A stretch of 64,000 nt of DNA from positions 620,001 through 684,000 of the forward strand of contig NZ_BCUV01000006.1 in the NCBI RefSeq assembly GCF_001591405.1. Direction: 5' to 3'. A program made the position numbers and the translations under genes. This DNA comes from Janibacter terrae NBRC 107853 (GTDB lineage Bacteria > Actinomycetota > Actinomycetes > Actinomycetales > Dermatophilaceae). The first letter of the stretch is position 1, and each line of letters opens with the position of its first letter. Under the pieces are notes generated by a model. The model was not told the DNA's origin. It did not search any database and saw only the letters and a list, made by a program, of their open reading frames with translations. Positions 17,455 to 26,270 of this stretch are shown piece after piece.

Positions 17455-18789
17455 CTAGGTCAGGCGGATCGGGTTGACGAGGTCCGCGTAGACGAGCAGC
17501 AAGGTCATCGCGATGAAGGCGATGGCGACGCCGTACGCGAGCGGGAGCGCCTTGGCCACGTCGACCGGACCGGGGTCGGGCAGACCGCGTACCCTCGCCC
17601 AGCCCTTCTTGACCGCCTCCCACAGGGCGCCGGCGACGTGGCCGCCGTCGAGCGGCAGCAGCGGGATGGTGTTGAAGGCGAAGAGGACGAGGTTGAGCGA
17701 GCCGAGCAGGCTGAGCAGCAGGATCGACTTGTCCCGGGCGTCACCGAAGATGTCGGAGCTCGCGACCTCGCCGGCTACGCGGCCGACGCCGACGACGGAC
17801 ATCGGCCCCTCGGGGTCGCGCTCGCCCCCGGCGAAGGCCGCCTCGGCCACGCCGACGAGCTTCTGCGGGATCTTCACGAGCAGGCCGTAGGTGTCGCCGA
17901 GCATGCCGCCGAAGAGACCGGGCACCGCGGTGATCGGCTGCTTCTGCATCTCCTGGCTGCCGGTGGCCCCGAGGAACCCGGCGCGCTCGGTGACGATCTC
18001 CCCCTTCGCGTCCCGCTCGACGCGACCGTCCGGCGTGTACACGGGCAGGTCGAGGACGATCGGGTCGGCCGTGAGGGTCCGGCTCGTGCCGTCGCGGTCG
18101 ACGGTCACCGCGAGGGGCTTGTCGAGGTTGGCGCGGATCGAGCCGCGCACGTCGTCCCACGTGCTCACCGGGGTGCCGTTGATCGCGGTGATCGTGTCGC
18201 CGGGCTTGACGCCGGCGGCGTTGGCCGGAGCGACGGGCATGTCGGAGGTGCACTCGCTCGCGGCGCTCCGTCCGGACTGCTGGATGTCGACGCACTCGTT
18301 GACCGACGAGATCGTCGTCGTCGTGACGGCCACGCCGTTGAGGGTGAAGATGCCGGTGAAGAGCACGAGCGCGATGACGAGGTTCATCACCGGGCCGCCC
18401 ATCATGATGACGACCCGCTTCCAGATCGGCAGCTGGTAGAACATGCGGCCGTCGTCGCCGGGCTGGACCTCCTCGAAGCTCTGCTGGCGCGCCTCGTCGA
18501 CGAGCTGGCTCACACGCCCCGTGCTCGCGGTGCGCATCGTCCCGGGCGCCTGCCCCTTGGCCGGCGGGAACATGCCGATCATCCGGATGTAGCCACCGAG
18601 GGGGATCGCCTTGACGCCGTACTCGGTCTCGCCGCGGCGTCGCGACCAGACGGTCGGGCCGAAGCCGACCATGTACTGCGGCACGCGGACACCGAACTTC
18701 TTGGCGGGGACGAGGTGGCCGATCTCGTGCAGCGCGATCGACAGGCCGATGCCGAGCACGGCAAGGACGATCCCCAGGACGTAGAGCAT
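17455..18789 (-). CDS. rip1: Site-2 protease / RseP-type intramembrane zinc metalloprotease
   Basis: Cuts membrane-bound anti-sigma factors within the bilayer. The 444-aa protein has HEIGH (about residues 21-25) in the first membrane helix, GGYIRMIGM, a PDZ domain ([21 protein letters not shown], about 185-235), and the second catalytic motif LPLDGGH near the C-terminus. Four membrane segments are visible. The position between dxr and ispG is the same as Rv2869c (Rip1) of M. tuberculosis. A 12-bp gap to dxr suggests an operon. Confidence 0.94.
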   Translation of the reverse strand: MLYVLGIVLAVLGIGLSIALHEIGHLVPAKKFGVRVPQYMVGFGPTVWSRRRGETEYGVKAIPLGGYIRMIGMFPPAKGQAPGTMRTASTGRVSQLVDEARQQSFEEVQPGDDGRMFYQLPIWKRVVIMMGGPVMNLVIALVLFTGIFTLNGVAVTTTTISSVNECVDIQQSGRSAASECTSDMPVAPANAAGVKPGDTITAINGTPVSTWDDVRGSIRANLDKPLAVTVDRDGTSRTLTADPIVLDLPVYTPDGRVERDAKGEIVTERAGFLGATGSQEMQKQPITAVPGLFGGMLGDTYGLLVKIPQKLVGVAEAAFAGGERDPEGPMSVVGVGRVAGEVASSDIFGDARDKSILLLSLLGSLNLVLFAFNTIPLLPLDGGHVAGALWEAVKKGWARVRGLPDPGPVDVAKALPLAYGVAIAFIAMTLLLVYADLVNPIRLT

Positions 18790-18801
18790 GCCCTGATCGT
18801 C

Positions 18802-19983
18802 TCACGCCAGCCGCAGGACCGACCTGGCTTCGGCACGCGCCCAGGCGTCCGCGGCGAGCACGCCCTCGACCGTGTGGGCGTCGAAGCGGCTGTCGTCGTG
18901 GCGCCCCACGACCTCGCCGATCGTGTCGACGATGTCGGTGAACCGGCAGGCCCCCTCGTGGAAGGCGTCGACCCCCACCTCGTTGGCCGCGTTGTACACG
19001 GCCGGGTGGGTCCCGCCGGCCGCGCCGACCTGCTGGGCCAGCCGCACGGCGGGGAAGGCCTCGTCGTCGAGGGGCTCGAAGCGCCAGTCCTGCGCCTGCG
19101 TCCAGTCGACGGGTGTCTCGACGTCGGTGAGCCGCTCGGGCCACGAGAGCCCCAGGGCGATCGGGGCGAGCATCGTCGGCAGCCCGAGCTGGGCGATGAC
19201 CGCGCCGTCGTGGAACTCCACCATCGAGTGGATGATCTGCTGCGGGTGGACGACCGCCTCGATCCGGTCCATCGGCACGTCGAAGAGCAGGTGGGCCTCG
19301 ATGAGCTCGAGGCCCTTGTTGACGAGCGTCGCGCTGTTGGTCGTGATGACCCGCCCCATCGCGAAGTTGGGGTGCTTGAGCGCCTGCGCCGGCGTCACCT
19401 CGCGCAGCGCGGCCCGGTCCATCCTGCGGAAGGGCCCGCCGCTCGCGGTGACGACGAGCCTGCGGACCTCCTCGGCCCGGCCGGCCCGCAGCGCCTGCGC
19501 GATCGCCGAGTGCTCGGAGTCGACGGGCACGATCTGGTCGGGCGCCGCGACGTCCCGCACGATCGGGCCGCCGATGATCAGCGACTCCTTGTTGGCCAGG
19601 GCGAGGCGGGCACCCGATCGCAGGGCCGCCAGGGTCGGCCGCAGGCCGATCGCCCCGGTGATGCCGTTGAGCACGACGTCGGTGGGGGCGCCGGCGACCT
19701 CGGTGGCCGCTTCCTCCCCCACGACGACCTCGGGCGCGTAGCCGGTGACGCCGGCCTCCTGCGCGGCGACCGCGATGGCGGCGGTGAGCTCCTCGCGGCT
19801 CCCGGCCGCAGCGCCCACGAGCGAAGGGAGATGACGCGCGGCCTGCGTGGCGAGCAGCCCGATGTTGGCCCCGCCCGCGATGGCCGTCACCTCGAAGCGC
19901 CCCGGGTGGGCCTCGATGACCTGCAGCCCCTGCGTGCCGATCGACCCGGTCGAGCCGATGAGGGTGACGCGCGTGCGGGTCAT
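18802..19983 (-). CDS. dxr: 1-deoxy-D-xylulose-5-phosphate reductoisomerase
   Basis: Converts DXP to MEP with NADPH, the committed step of the MEP pathway. The 393-aa protein opens with the NADPH loop IGSTGSIGTQ, then LANKESLI, PVDSEHSA (metal-binding Asp/Glu) and KHPNFAMG, all diagnostic. The GTASGGP-like loop is present as VTASGGPFR. The stop of the upstream thioesterase gene overlaps its ATG, so the two are co-translated. It is followed by rip1 and ispG. Confidence 0.97.
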   Translation of the reverse strand: MTRTRVTLIGSTGSIGTQGLQVIEAHPGRFEVTAIAGGANIGLLATQAARHLPSLVGAAAGSREELTAAIAVAAQEAGVTGYAPEVVVGEEAATEVAGAPTDVVLNGITGAIGLRPTLAALRSGARLALANKESLIIGGPIVRDVAAPDQIVPVDSEHSAIAQALRAGRAEEVRRLVVTASGGPFRRMDRAALREVTPAQALKHPNFAMGRVITTNSATLVNKGLELIEAHLLFDVPMDRIEAVVHPQQIIHSMVEFHDGAVIAQLGLPTMLAPIALGLSWPERLTDVETPVDWTQAQDWRFEPLDDEAFPAVRLAQQVGAAGGTHPAVYNAANEVGVDAFHEGACRFTDIVDTIGEVVGRHDDSRFDAHTVEGVLAADAWARAEARSVLRLA

Positions 19984-20477
19984 GCGCCGGTCCCCGCCCG
20001 GCGGCTGGAGTCGATGGCCTGGCGCCGGGCGAGCCGGTTGGCCCGGCGGATCTCCGCCTCGCGGAACCGGCGCCGCTCCTCGGGCGTCTCGATCGTCAGC
20101 ATCGGGACGTGACGGGTCCCCCCTTCGGCATCGACGGCGACGAAGACGAGGTAGGCGCTCGCGACGTGGACGCGGTCGGTGACGGCGTCCCAGCGGTCGA
20201 CCTCCGCCCGCACGCCGACCTCCATCGACGAGGTGCCCGCCCAGTTGACCTGCGCGCTGACGTGCAGGACGTCGCCGACGCGGACCGGGTTGTGGAAGGC
20301 CATCTCGTCCATCGCGGCCGTCACCGCCGGGCCCTGCGCGAAGCGGTTGGCGGAGACACCGGCGGTGTCGTCGACCATCTTCATGATGTTGCCGCCGTGC
20401 ACATTGCCCAGGAGGTTGGCCTCGGCCTGCGACATGACGCGCGAGAGGGTGATGCAGGTGTCGGTGGGAGTCGTCAC
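19980..20477 (-). CDS. Acyl-CoA thioesterase (hotdog fold, YciA/ACOT type)
   Basis: Hydrolyses acyl-CoA to free acid and CoA. The 165-aa protein has the family core: NLLGNVHGGNIMKMVDDTAG, in which the Asn/His/Gly and downstream Asp belong to the active site, then AFHNPVRVGDVLHV. The highly charged C-terminal tail is common in actinobacterial members. GTG at 20477 (VTTPTDTCITL) is preferred over an upstream ATG at 20507 from family length; no strong ribosome-binding site helps. It overlaps dxr by 4 bp. Confidence 0.85.
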   Translation of the reverse strand: MTTPTDTCITLSRVMSQAEANLLGNVHGGNIMKMVDDTAGVSANRFAQGPAVTAAMDEMAFHNPVRVGDVLHVSAQVNWAGTSSMEVGVRAEVDRWDAVTDRVHVASAYLVFVAVDAEGGTRHVPMLTIETPEERRRFREAEIRRANRLARRQAIDSSRRAGTGA

Positions 20478-20553
20478 GGGGCCATCATGGCAGCGTGACC
20501 ACGGCACTCATGTGGGGCGTCCTCGCCGCACTGCTCTGCGGCAGTGCAGCTCG

Positions 20554-20913
20554 TCACCGGTCGGCGACGACGATGCTCAGGTCGGGGTACTCGGCGTCGA
20601 GGTCGGCGAGGACCGCGAGTACCCCGGCGTCGGTGCCGGTGCTCTCCGTCGCCAGGTGCGGGTCGGGGGCGTCGTGGTGGTCCGGTCGCCACACGAGCGT
20701 CCACGGGTGGTCGTGCCTGTCGGCGACGTCGCGCAGGCAGTCCATGAGCGCGTCGAGGTTGCGCCCGAAGTGCTCCGGGAAGAGCAGGCTCTCGGCGAAC
20801 CGGTCGTAGATCTCCTCACGGTCGGCTCCCCCGTCGACGAGGTGCACGTGGTCGGTCCCGGCGACGGCGCGGGCGAGCAGCCCGTCGACCCCCGCGGCCT
20901 CGATGTGGATCAT
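20554..20913 (-). CDS. Barstar-family ribonuclease inhibitor
   Basis: A 119-aa barstar-like protein expected to stay in the cytosol and plug the active site of the neighbouring RNase. FPEHFGRNLDALMDCL (about residues 46-61) is the barstar core helix, where barnase-contacting Asp and nearby residues sit, and LSIVVADR ends the fold. Its ATG overlaps the stop of the RNase gene (ATGA), the order RNase then inhibitor, so both are made together. No own promoter is evident. Confidence 0.9.
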   Translation of the reverse strand: MIHIEAAGVDGLLARAVAGTDHVHLVDGGADREEIYDRFAESLLFPEHFGRNLDALMDCLRDVADRHDHPWTLVWRPDHHDAPDPHLATESTGTDAGVLAVLADLDAEYPDLSIVVADR

Positions 20914-21353
20914 CGGCCCTCCTCGATCTGGCGGAAGCTGTCGTAGTGGTCGTCCGTGTAGTACCGGTCGCCCCGCTCGCCGCCGACGATGCGGCGGGCG
21001 CCGCGGTCGTCCTCGCCGGGCGTGGGCACCGTGTACTCGCGGTAGTAGCCACGGCGCTGCGACGGGAGGATCCCCTCCCGGTTGGAGAAGGTGATCCCGT
21101 CGCGGGCGTACGGGAAGGGCCCGCCTGAGCGGACCAGCTCCAGCGTCTCGCGACCCTGCGGCGGCAGCGCGGACTCCGCGACCGTCTCCAGGCCCGAGTC
21201 GGGGGTCGAGGTCGCCGCCGGGGTCGACGGCGGGGTCGACGGCGGCGCCCCCTTCGTGCCCTCGGCGCCGCCCTGGACGACGATCCACAGCGCGAGCAGG
21301 ATCAGCAGCACTCCCCCGACCAGCTGCAGCCGGGTGCGCCAGGTCCGGGTCAT
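20910..21353 (-). CDS. Guanyl-specific ribonuclease (RNase Sa/N1-T1 type), secreted or membrane-anchored
   Basis: A 147-aa protein: N-terminal hydrophobic segment (about residues 9-27) preceded by basic residues, then a ~30-residue Pro/Thr/Ser-rich linker, then a ~90-residue microbial RNase domain. REYTVPTPG, GARRIVGG and DDHYDSF carry the Glu, Arg and His that are catalytic in Streptomyces RNase Sa (Glu54, Arg69, His85). The hydrophobic segment lacks an obvious signal peptidase site, so it may stay anchored outside the membrane. It pairs with the overlapping barstar gene. It may serve nutrition, competition or self-directed toxicity; the sequence does not tell. Confidence 0.88.
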   Translation of the reverse strand: MTRTWRTRLQLVGGVLLILLALWIVVQGGAEGTKGAPPSTPPSTPAATSTPDSGLETVAESALPPQGRETLELVRSGGPFPYARDGITFSNREGILPSQRRGYYREYTVPTPGEDDRGARRIVGGERGDRYYTDDHYDSFRQIEEGR

Positions 21354-21371
21354 CGCAGGACGCCGGTCATG

Positions 21372-22835
21372 TCAGAGGGCCAGGCCGACGTACTTGGTCT
21401 CGAGGTACTCCTCGATGCCCTCGAAGCCCCCTTCGCGCCCGAAGCCGGAGTGCTTGACCCCGCCGAAGGGGGCGGACGGGTTGGAGACGATGCCCTGGTT
21501 GATGCCGACCATGCCGAACTCCAGCGCCTCGGCCACCCGAATGGTCCGCGCGGTGTGCTCGGTGAAGACGTACGCGACGAGGCCGTACTCGGTCGAGTTG
21601 GCCAGGCGGACCGCCTCCTCCTCGGTGCGGAAGGTCGTGATCGGCGCGACCGGTCCGAAGATCTCCTCGGTGAGCACGCGCGCTTCCGCGGGGACATCGG
21701 TGAGGACCGTCGGCGGGTAGAACCACCCCTTGCCGGAGGGGACCTCGCCGCCGACGAGCGCGCGGGCGCCCTGCGCGAGCGCGTCGTCGACGAGCTCGGC
21801 GACGCCCGTGCGTGCCTTCTCCGTGATGAGGGGGCCGACGTCGACCCCCTTCGTCGTGCCCTTGCCCATGGTCAGCGCGCCCATCCGGTCGGCGAGCGCG
21901 GCGGCGAAGTCCTCGGCGACCGACTCGTGGACGATGAACCGGTTGGCGGCCGTGCACGCCTCGCCGATGTTGCGCATCTTGGCGAGCATCGCGCCCTCGA
22001 CGGCGCGCTCGAGGTCGGCGTCCTCGAAGACGACGAAGGGGGCGTTGCCCCCGAGCTCCATCGACGTGCGCAGGAGCTGCGCGGAGGACTGCTCGACGAG
22101 CTTCTTGCCGACCGGGGTGGAGCCGGTGAAGGTCAGCTTGCGCAGGCGCGGGTCCCGGATGATCGGCTCGCTCACCTCGCCGGAAGAGGTCGTCGGCACG
22201 ACGTTGAGCACGCCGGCGGGCAGGCCGACCTCGTCGAGCAGGCGGGCGAGCGCGAGCATCGTGAGCGGCGTCTCGTGGGCGGGCTTGACGACGGTCGTGC
22301 AGCCGGCGGCGATCGCGGGGCCGATCTTGCGCGTGCCCATGGCGAGCGGGAAGTTCCACGGGGTGATGGCGAAGACCGGGCCGACGGGCTGCTTCATCGT
22401 CATCAGGCGGGTTCCGCCCGAGGGCGCGACGGCGTAGCGGCCGTGGATGCGCACGGCCTCCTCGGCGAACCACCGGAAGAACTCGGCCCCGTAGGTGACC
22501 TCGCCGCGCGCCTCGGCCAACGGCTTGCCCATCTCGAGGGTCATCAGCATGGCGAAGGTGTCGGCCCGCTCGGTGAGCAGCTCGAAGGCCGAGCGCAGGA
22601 TCTCCGAGCGCACCCGCGGGTCGGTCGCCGCCCACTCGGCCTGCGCGGCCACGGCGGCGTCGAGCGCGGCCCGCCCGTCGGCGACGGTCGCGTCGGCGAC
22701 CTCGACGAGGGTCGCGGCGGTGGCGGGGTCGGAGACGGCGAAGGTGGCCCCGTCGCCGGCGTCGCGCCACGCACCGGCGATCCACAGCTGGGTGGGGGCG
22801 TACTCGAGGGCTGACTTCTGCGTCACGGTTGCCAT
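21372..22835 (-). CDS. gabD: Succinate-semialdehyde dehydrogenase (NADP+)
   Basis: Oxidises succinate semialdehyde to succinate, the last step of GABA breakdown. The 487-aa aldehyde dehydrogenase has PWNFPLAMGTRK, FTGSTPVGK, the catalytic Glu in MELGGNAPF and the catalytic Cys in GEACTAANRF, and the ending FGGVKHSGFGREGG...YLETKY, a GabD-type C-terminus. It could serve the polyamine cluster 5-13 kb away, which yields GABA. ATG at 22835 lies 6 nt after TAACGT on its strand, so a leaderless mRNA is likely. Two copies of the repeated 10-mer fall in the gene. Confidence 0.88.
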   Translation of the reverse strand: MATVTQKSALEYAPTQLWIAGAWRDAGDGATFAVSDPATAATLVEVADATVADGRAALDAAVAAQAEWAATDPRVRSEILRSAFELLTERADTFAMLMTLEMGKPLAEARGEVTYGAEFFRWFAEEAVRIHGRYAVAPSGGTRLMTMKQPVGPVFAITPWNFPLAMGTRKIGPAIAAGCTTVVKPAHETPLTMLALARLLDEVGLPAGVLNVVPTTSSGEVSEPIIRDPRLRKLTFTGSTPVGKKLVEQSSAQLLRTSMELGGNAPFVVFEDADLERAVEGAMLAKMRNIGEACTAANRFIVHESVAEDFAAALADRMGALTMGKGTTKGVDVGPLITEKARTGVAELVDDALAQGARALVGGEVPSGKGWFYPPTVLTDVPAEARVLTEEIFGPVAPITTFRTEEEAVRLANSTEYGLVAYVFTEHTARTIRVAEALEFGMVGINQGIVSNPSAPFGGVKHSGFGREGGFEGIEEYLETKYVGLAL

Positions 22836-22847
22836 GGGGTTACGTTA
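22836..22847 (-). promoter_or_regulatory. -10 element for gabD, leaderless
   Basis: TAACGT on the minus strand (ACGTTA at 22842-22847), 6 nt before ATG 22835. A TTGACA word at 22891-22896 faces the other way, toward the DUF6421-like gene, without a good -10. Confidence 0.45.
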
Positions 22848-22940
22848 CGACCAACGGCCCCGTCGAGCGACTGGCGAAAATCCTCCGGCTTTGACACGCT
22901 TGTACCGATGAACTTCCCGTCCTCGCCCCCGGAGAGCGCC

Positions 22941-25115
22941 ATGACTGCCACCACCCCCTTCGCCCGGGTCCTGCTCGACCAGGCGCACAGCAGCGCGTGG
23001 TCCCTCGACGCCGACGTCGCCGCCCGGATGAACCCCGCCAACCCCGGTGACGCGAGCCTCGCCCGGGCCGCAGCGGTCCTGCGCGAGCGCGGCACCGAGG
23101 TCCTCGCGCACACCCACGGCGAGCTGACGGGCGCGGCCCTCGAGGGTGTCGACGTCCTCGTCATCGCCCACCCCGCAGCCGCCGCCAGTGAACGGGTCGC
23201 CGGCGACCTCCCACCGGTCCTCACCCCCGCCGAGATCTCCGCCGTCACCGACCACGTGACGAAGGGGGGCGGCCTCGTCGTCCTCGCCGAGTGCGACCAC
23301 GACGCCCACGGCAACAACCTGAACGAGCTGCTCGCCCCCTTCGGCCTGGCGGTCGTCTCCACGCTCGTGCACGAGCGCGCCGACGGCGGCCGCCGCCACC
23401 TCGGCAACGCGACCTGGGTCCTCGGCGAGATGGGCACGGGTCCCGGGCAGGGCGTCATGGCCGGCATCGGCGAGCTGTGCTTCTACCGCGCCGGCACGAT
23501 CGACGTCTCCCGCGCCCCCGGCGCCCGGGTCCTCGCCCGCACCTCGGCGACCGCGCACCCCGCCGGCCAGCCGCTGGCCGTCACCGTCGAGCACGGGCGG
23601 GGGCGCGTCGTCGTCCTCGCCGACTCCGACCTCGTCGGGGACGACTCGATCGGCGAGCTCGACCACGAGGAGCTCTGGGTCAATGTCGTGACCTGGGCGG
23701 GGAACCGGGCCGGCCACACGCTCCCCGAGGTGCCAGGCGCCCTGGCGCCGAGCCTCGGAGGGTCGGTGGCCACGAGCACGGCCTGGCTCGGGCTCAAGGC
23801 AGCGGTCGAGGAGCTGCGCCTCATGCAGGCCGAGGACGGGTCACTGCGCGCGGACGCCGACCGCGGGCGTGCCACCGCGCTCGTCGCCGCGATGATCGTG
23901 CGGATCGCCGAGCTGGCGCCGCGGTTCCCGCACGACGCGGACTACCTGGCCGCACTGCCCGTGGACCTGCAGCGCTGGGTCGACGGCGGCTTCGGCGTGC
24001 CCGACTTCCTCGACTCGCTGCTCGCCTTCCGCCCCGACCGGCACCGCGTCGACGGCGCCGAGCACCTCGTCGTCTTCCCGATGTACACGCAGAACGGCAA
24101 CCTCGACCGCGTCTTCGAGGCCGTCCTCCTGGACGTCATGTGGCCGCAGTGGCTCGCCGACGTCGAGGCGACCTACGACAACCCGATGTTCCTGCCGGTC
24201 CGCTTCCTCGACTTCACCCCCGGCTACGACACCAACTCGGCCGTGCTCTTCCCCGAGACCGTCTCGGTGCGCGAGGTCCCGAGCTTCAGCTGGGGCGCGA
24301 TCTTCTGCGACCGCGAGGCCGCCCGCTTCCGTCGCGTCAGCGCCGCGTCGGCCGAGGTGCTCGGGCTCGACCTGCCGCCGGAGGGCGAGCGGCTGCTCGC
24401 CTCGCAGGACGTCGCGCAGGCGACCTTCGCGATGTGGGACCTCATCCACGACCGCACGCACAGCCACGGGGACCTCCCCTTCGACCCCTTCATGATCAAG
24501 CAGCGGATGCCCTTCTGGATGTACGCGCTCGAAGAGCTGCGCTGCGACCTGGGCACCTTCCGGCAGAGCGTGCGGCTGGCGGAGCAGGGTCACCCGTACG
24601 CCCGCTCCGTCCAGCTGGCGATCCTCTTCGACCGGCTCTTCCGCTTCCCCGTCACGGGCGACCGGGTGCGCAACTACGACGGCCTCGGCGGTCAGCTGCT
24701 CTTCGCCTGGCTGCACAAGCGCGGCGTCCTGCGGTGGACGGACAACACGCTGACCCTCGACTGGTCGCAGGTGCCCGCCGCGGTGCTCGCCCTCGCCGAC
24801 GAGGTCGAGGCGCTCTACCGCGAGGGCATCGACCGCTCCCGCGTCGGGCACTGGATGGCCGCGCACGACTTCATCGCCGGCTACGTCGCGCCGCACCCCG
24901 CCTCGGTGTGGGCGAAGGGGGCCGAGCACCTCCCCCTCGACGGCCCGCCCAGGGGCCTGACCGACCTCGTCCAGCAGGACGAGTTCCCGCTCAACGTCTT
25001 CTACGAGGCGCTGCGCAAGAAGCTGGCGCCCGTCATCGAGTCGACCCGCGGGATCACCGGCAGCCGCGACCCGCGCGCCGAGGACGCCGCCGCGGTTGAG
25101 AGGATCTCCGCGTGA
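22941..25115 (+). CDS. Large DUF6421-like protein with N-terminal ThuA/GATase-like domain
   Basis: A 724-aa protein of unknown function. Residues ~6-250 look like a Rossmann-type ThuA/DUF4350-like domain (LVIAHP, then VTKGGGLVVLAE and RVVVLADSD). Residues ~260-720 resemble actinobacterial proteins labelled DUF6421 (from memory). In that part IHDRTHSHG (His503, His507, His509) followed by ALEELRCDL (Glu531/Glu532) looks like a metal site, HxxxHxH plus Glu; this is inference. ATG at 22941 is chosen for its GGAGAG site 4 nt upstream; ATG 22908 is the alternative. The stop overlaps the threonine aldolase GTG, so the two are co-translated and probably share a pathway. Confidence 0.75.
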   Translation: MTATTPFARVLLDQAHSSAWSLDADVAARMNPANPGDASLARAAAVLRERGTEVLAHTHGELTGAALEGVDVLVIAHPAAAASERVAGDLPPVLTPAEISAVTDHVTKGGGLVVLAECDHDAHGNNLNELLAPFGLAVVSTLVHERADGGRRHLGNATWVLGEMGTGPGQGVMAGIGELCFYRAGTIDVSRAPGARVLARTSATAHPAGQPLAVTVEHGRGRVVVLADSDLVGDDSIGELDHEELWVNVVTWAGNRAGHTLPEVPGALAPSLGGSVATSTAWLGLKAAVEELRLMQAEDGSLRADADRGRATALVAAMIVRIAELAPRFPHDADYLAALPVDLQRWVDGGFGVPDFLDSLLAFRPDRHRVDGAEHLVVFPMYTQNGNLDRVFEAVLLDVMWPQWLADVEATYDNPMFLPVRFLDFTPGYDTNSAVLFPETVSVREVPSFSWGAIFCDREAARFRRVSAASAEVLGLDLPPEGERLLASQDVAQATFAMWDLIHDRTHSHGDLPFDPFMIKQRMPFWMYALEELRCDLGTFRQSVRLAEQGHPYARSVQLAILFDRLFRFPVTGDRVRNYDGLGGQLLFAWLHKRGVLRWTDNTLTLDWSQVPAAVLALADEVEALYREGIDRSRVGHWMAAHDFIAGYVAPHPASVWAKGAEHLPLDGPPRGLTDLVQQDEFPLNVFYEALRKKLAPVIESTRGITGSRDPRAEDAAAVERISA

Positions 25116-26197
25116 CCGACACGAGCACCCAGACCGGCACCGCCACCCCCTTCGCACCGCTCCACGACCCGTCGACCCGGGGCTTCGCCAGCGACAACTA
25201 CGCCGGCATCCACCCCGAGGTCCTCGCGGCGCTCGTCGCGGCCAACGGCGGACACCAGGTCGCCTACGGCGAGGACGTCTACACCGCACGGCTCACCGAG
25301 GTGCTCGGTGAGGTCTTCGGGACCGGGGTCGGGGTCTTCCCGGTCTTCAACGGCACGGGGGCCAATGTCCTGGCGCTGCAGGCCTGCACGCCGCGCTGGT
25401 CCTCGGTGCTCACGACGAGCAGCGCCCACATCCACGTCGACGAGGCCGCCGCCCCCGAGCGGGTCGGCGGGTTCAAGGTCAACGTCATCGACACCCCGGA
25501 CGGCAAGCTGACGCCCGAGCTCATCCGCGCCTACCCGGCCCGGGTCGAGGACGAGCACTTCGCCCAGGTGGGGGTCGTCTCGATCACCAACTCGACCGAG
25601 GTGGGGACGGTCTACACCCCCGCCGAGATCCGGGCGATCGCCGACCTCGTCCACGACCTCGGCTGGGTCCTGCACCTGGACGGCTCCCGCCTGTCCAACG
25701 CAGCGGCCGCGCTCGGCGTCGGGCTGCGGGAGCTGACGACCGACGCGGGCGTCGACATCCTCTCCCTCGGCGGGACCAAGTGCGGCGCGATGCTCGCCGA
25801 GGCCGTCGTCGTCCTCTCCCCCGAGCGGGTCCACGGCACCACCTTCCTGCGCAAGCAGTCGATGCAGCTCGCGAGCAAGATGCGGTTCGTCTCCGCCCAG
25901 CTGCTCGCGCTCTTCGAGGGTGACCTGTGGCGGCGCAACGCCGAGCACGCCAACGCGATGGCTCGGCGACTCGCTGACGGCGTCGCGGGCATCGAGGGCC
26001 TGGAGCTGCCGCACGAGGTCGAGGCCAACGCCGTCTTCCCGATCCTGCCGCGGGAGTCCAGCGAGCGGCTCATGGAGAGCTTCCGGTTCTACTTCTGGGA
26101 CGAGGCGAGCGGGCAGGTCCGGTGGATGTGCGCGTGGGACACGACGGAGGGTGACGTCGACCGTTTCGTCGAGGCGGTGCGGGCCGAGCTGGGCTGA
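25112..26197 (+). CDS. ltaE: Low-specificity L-threonine aldolase-like PLP enzyme
   Basis: Fold-type I PLP enzyme of the beta-eliminating lyase/threonine aldolase family, cleaving threonine or allo-threonine to glycine and acetaldehyde. The 361-aa protein shows FASDNYAGIHPEV at the N-terminus, FNGTGANVLAL, LHLDGSRLSNAA (Asp that pairs with the PLP nitrogen) and SLGGTKCGAM with the PLP Lys223. The GTG start overlaps the preceding DUF6421-like gene. The strict coupling suggests a more specific substrate than threonine, but nothing in the sequence names it. Confidence 0.85.
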   Translation: MTDTSTQTGTATPFAPLHDPSTRGFASDNYAGIHPEVLAALVAANGGHQVAYGEDVYTARLTEVLGEVFGTGVGVFPVFNGTGANVLALQACTPRWSSVLTTSSAHIHVDEAAAPERVGGFKVNVIDTPDGKLTPELIRAYPARVEDEHFAQVGVVSITNSTEVGTVYTPAEIRAIADLVHDLGWVLHLDGSRLSNAAAALGVGLRELTTDAGVDILSLGGTKCGAMLAEAVVVLSPERVHGTTFLRKQSMQLASKMRFVSAQLLALFEGDLWRRNAEHANAMARRLADGVAGIEGLELPHEVEANAVFPILPRESSERLMESFRFYFWDEASGQVRWMCAWDTTEGDVDRFVEAVRAELG

Positions 26198-26258
26198 TCC
26201 CGCCTGTGGGATCCCTCACAAAGGTGTGTTCATTCAGGCGGTACCCAGCCTCGTCGAC

Positions 26259-26270
26259 TAGACCTGAAGG
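26259..26270 (+). promoter_or_regulatory. -10 element for the PAP2 gene, leaderless
   Basis: TAGACC at 26259-26264, 6 nt before GTG 26271. CTGAAGG right before the GTG is too close to serve as a ribosome-binding site. Confidence 0.4.

Noticed and set aside
16831-20112. A very long plus-strand open frame (over 1000 codons) opposite ispG, rip1 and dxr
   Set aside because: Antisense shadow caused by high GC third positions; its translation is Val/Asp/Glu/Arg-rich low-complexity with no recognisable domain, and the opposite strand holds three certain genes.
20554-21353. Classical intracellular type II toxin-antitoxin system
   Set aside because: The RNase has an N-terminal membrane or export segment and belongs to the RNase Sa group; the inhibitor gene comes second, unlike most type II pairs.
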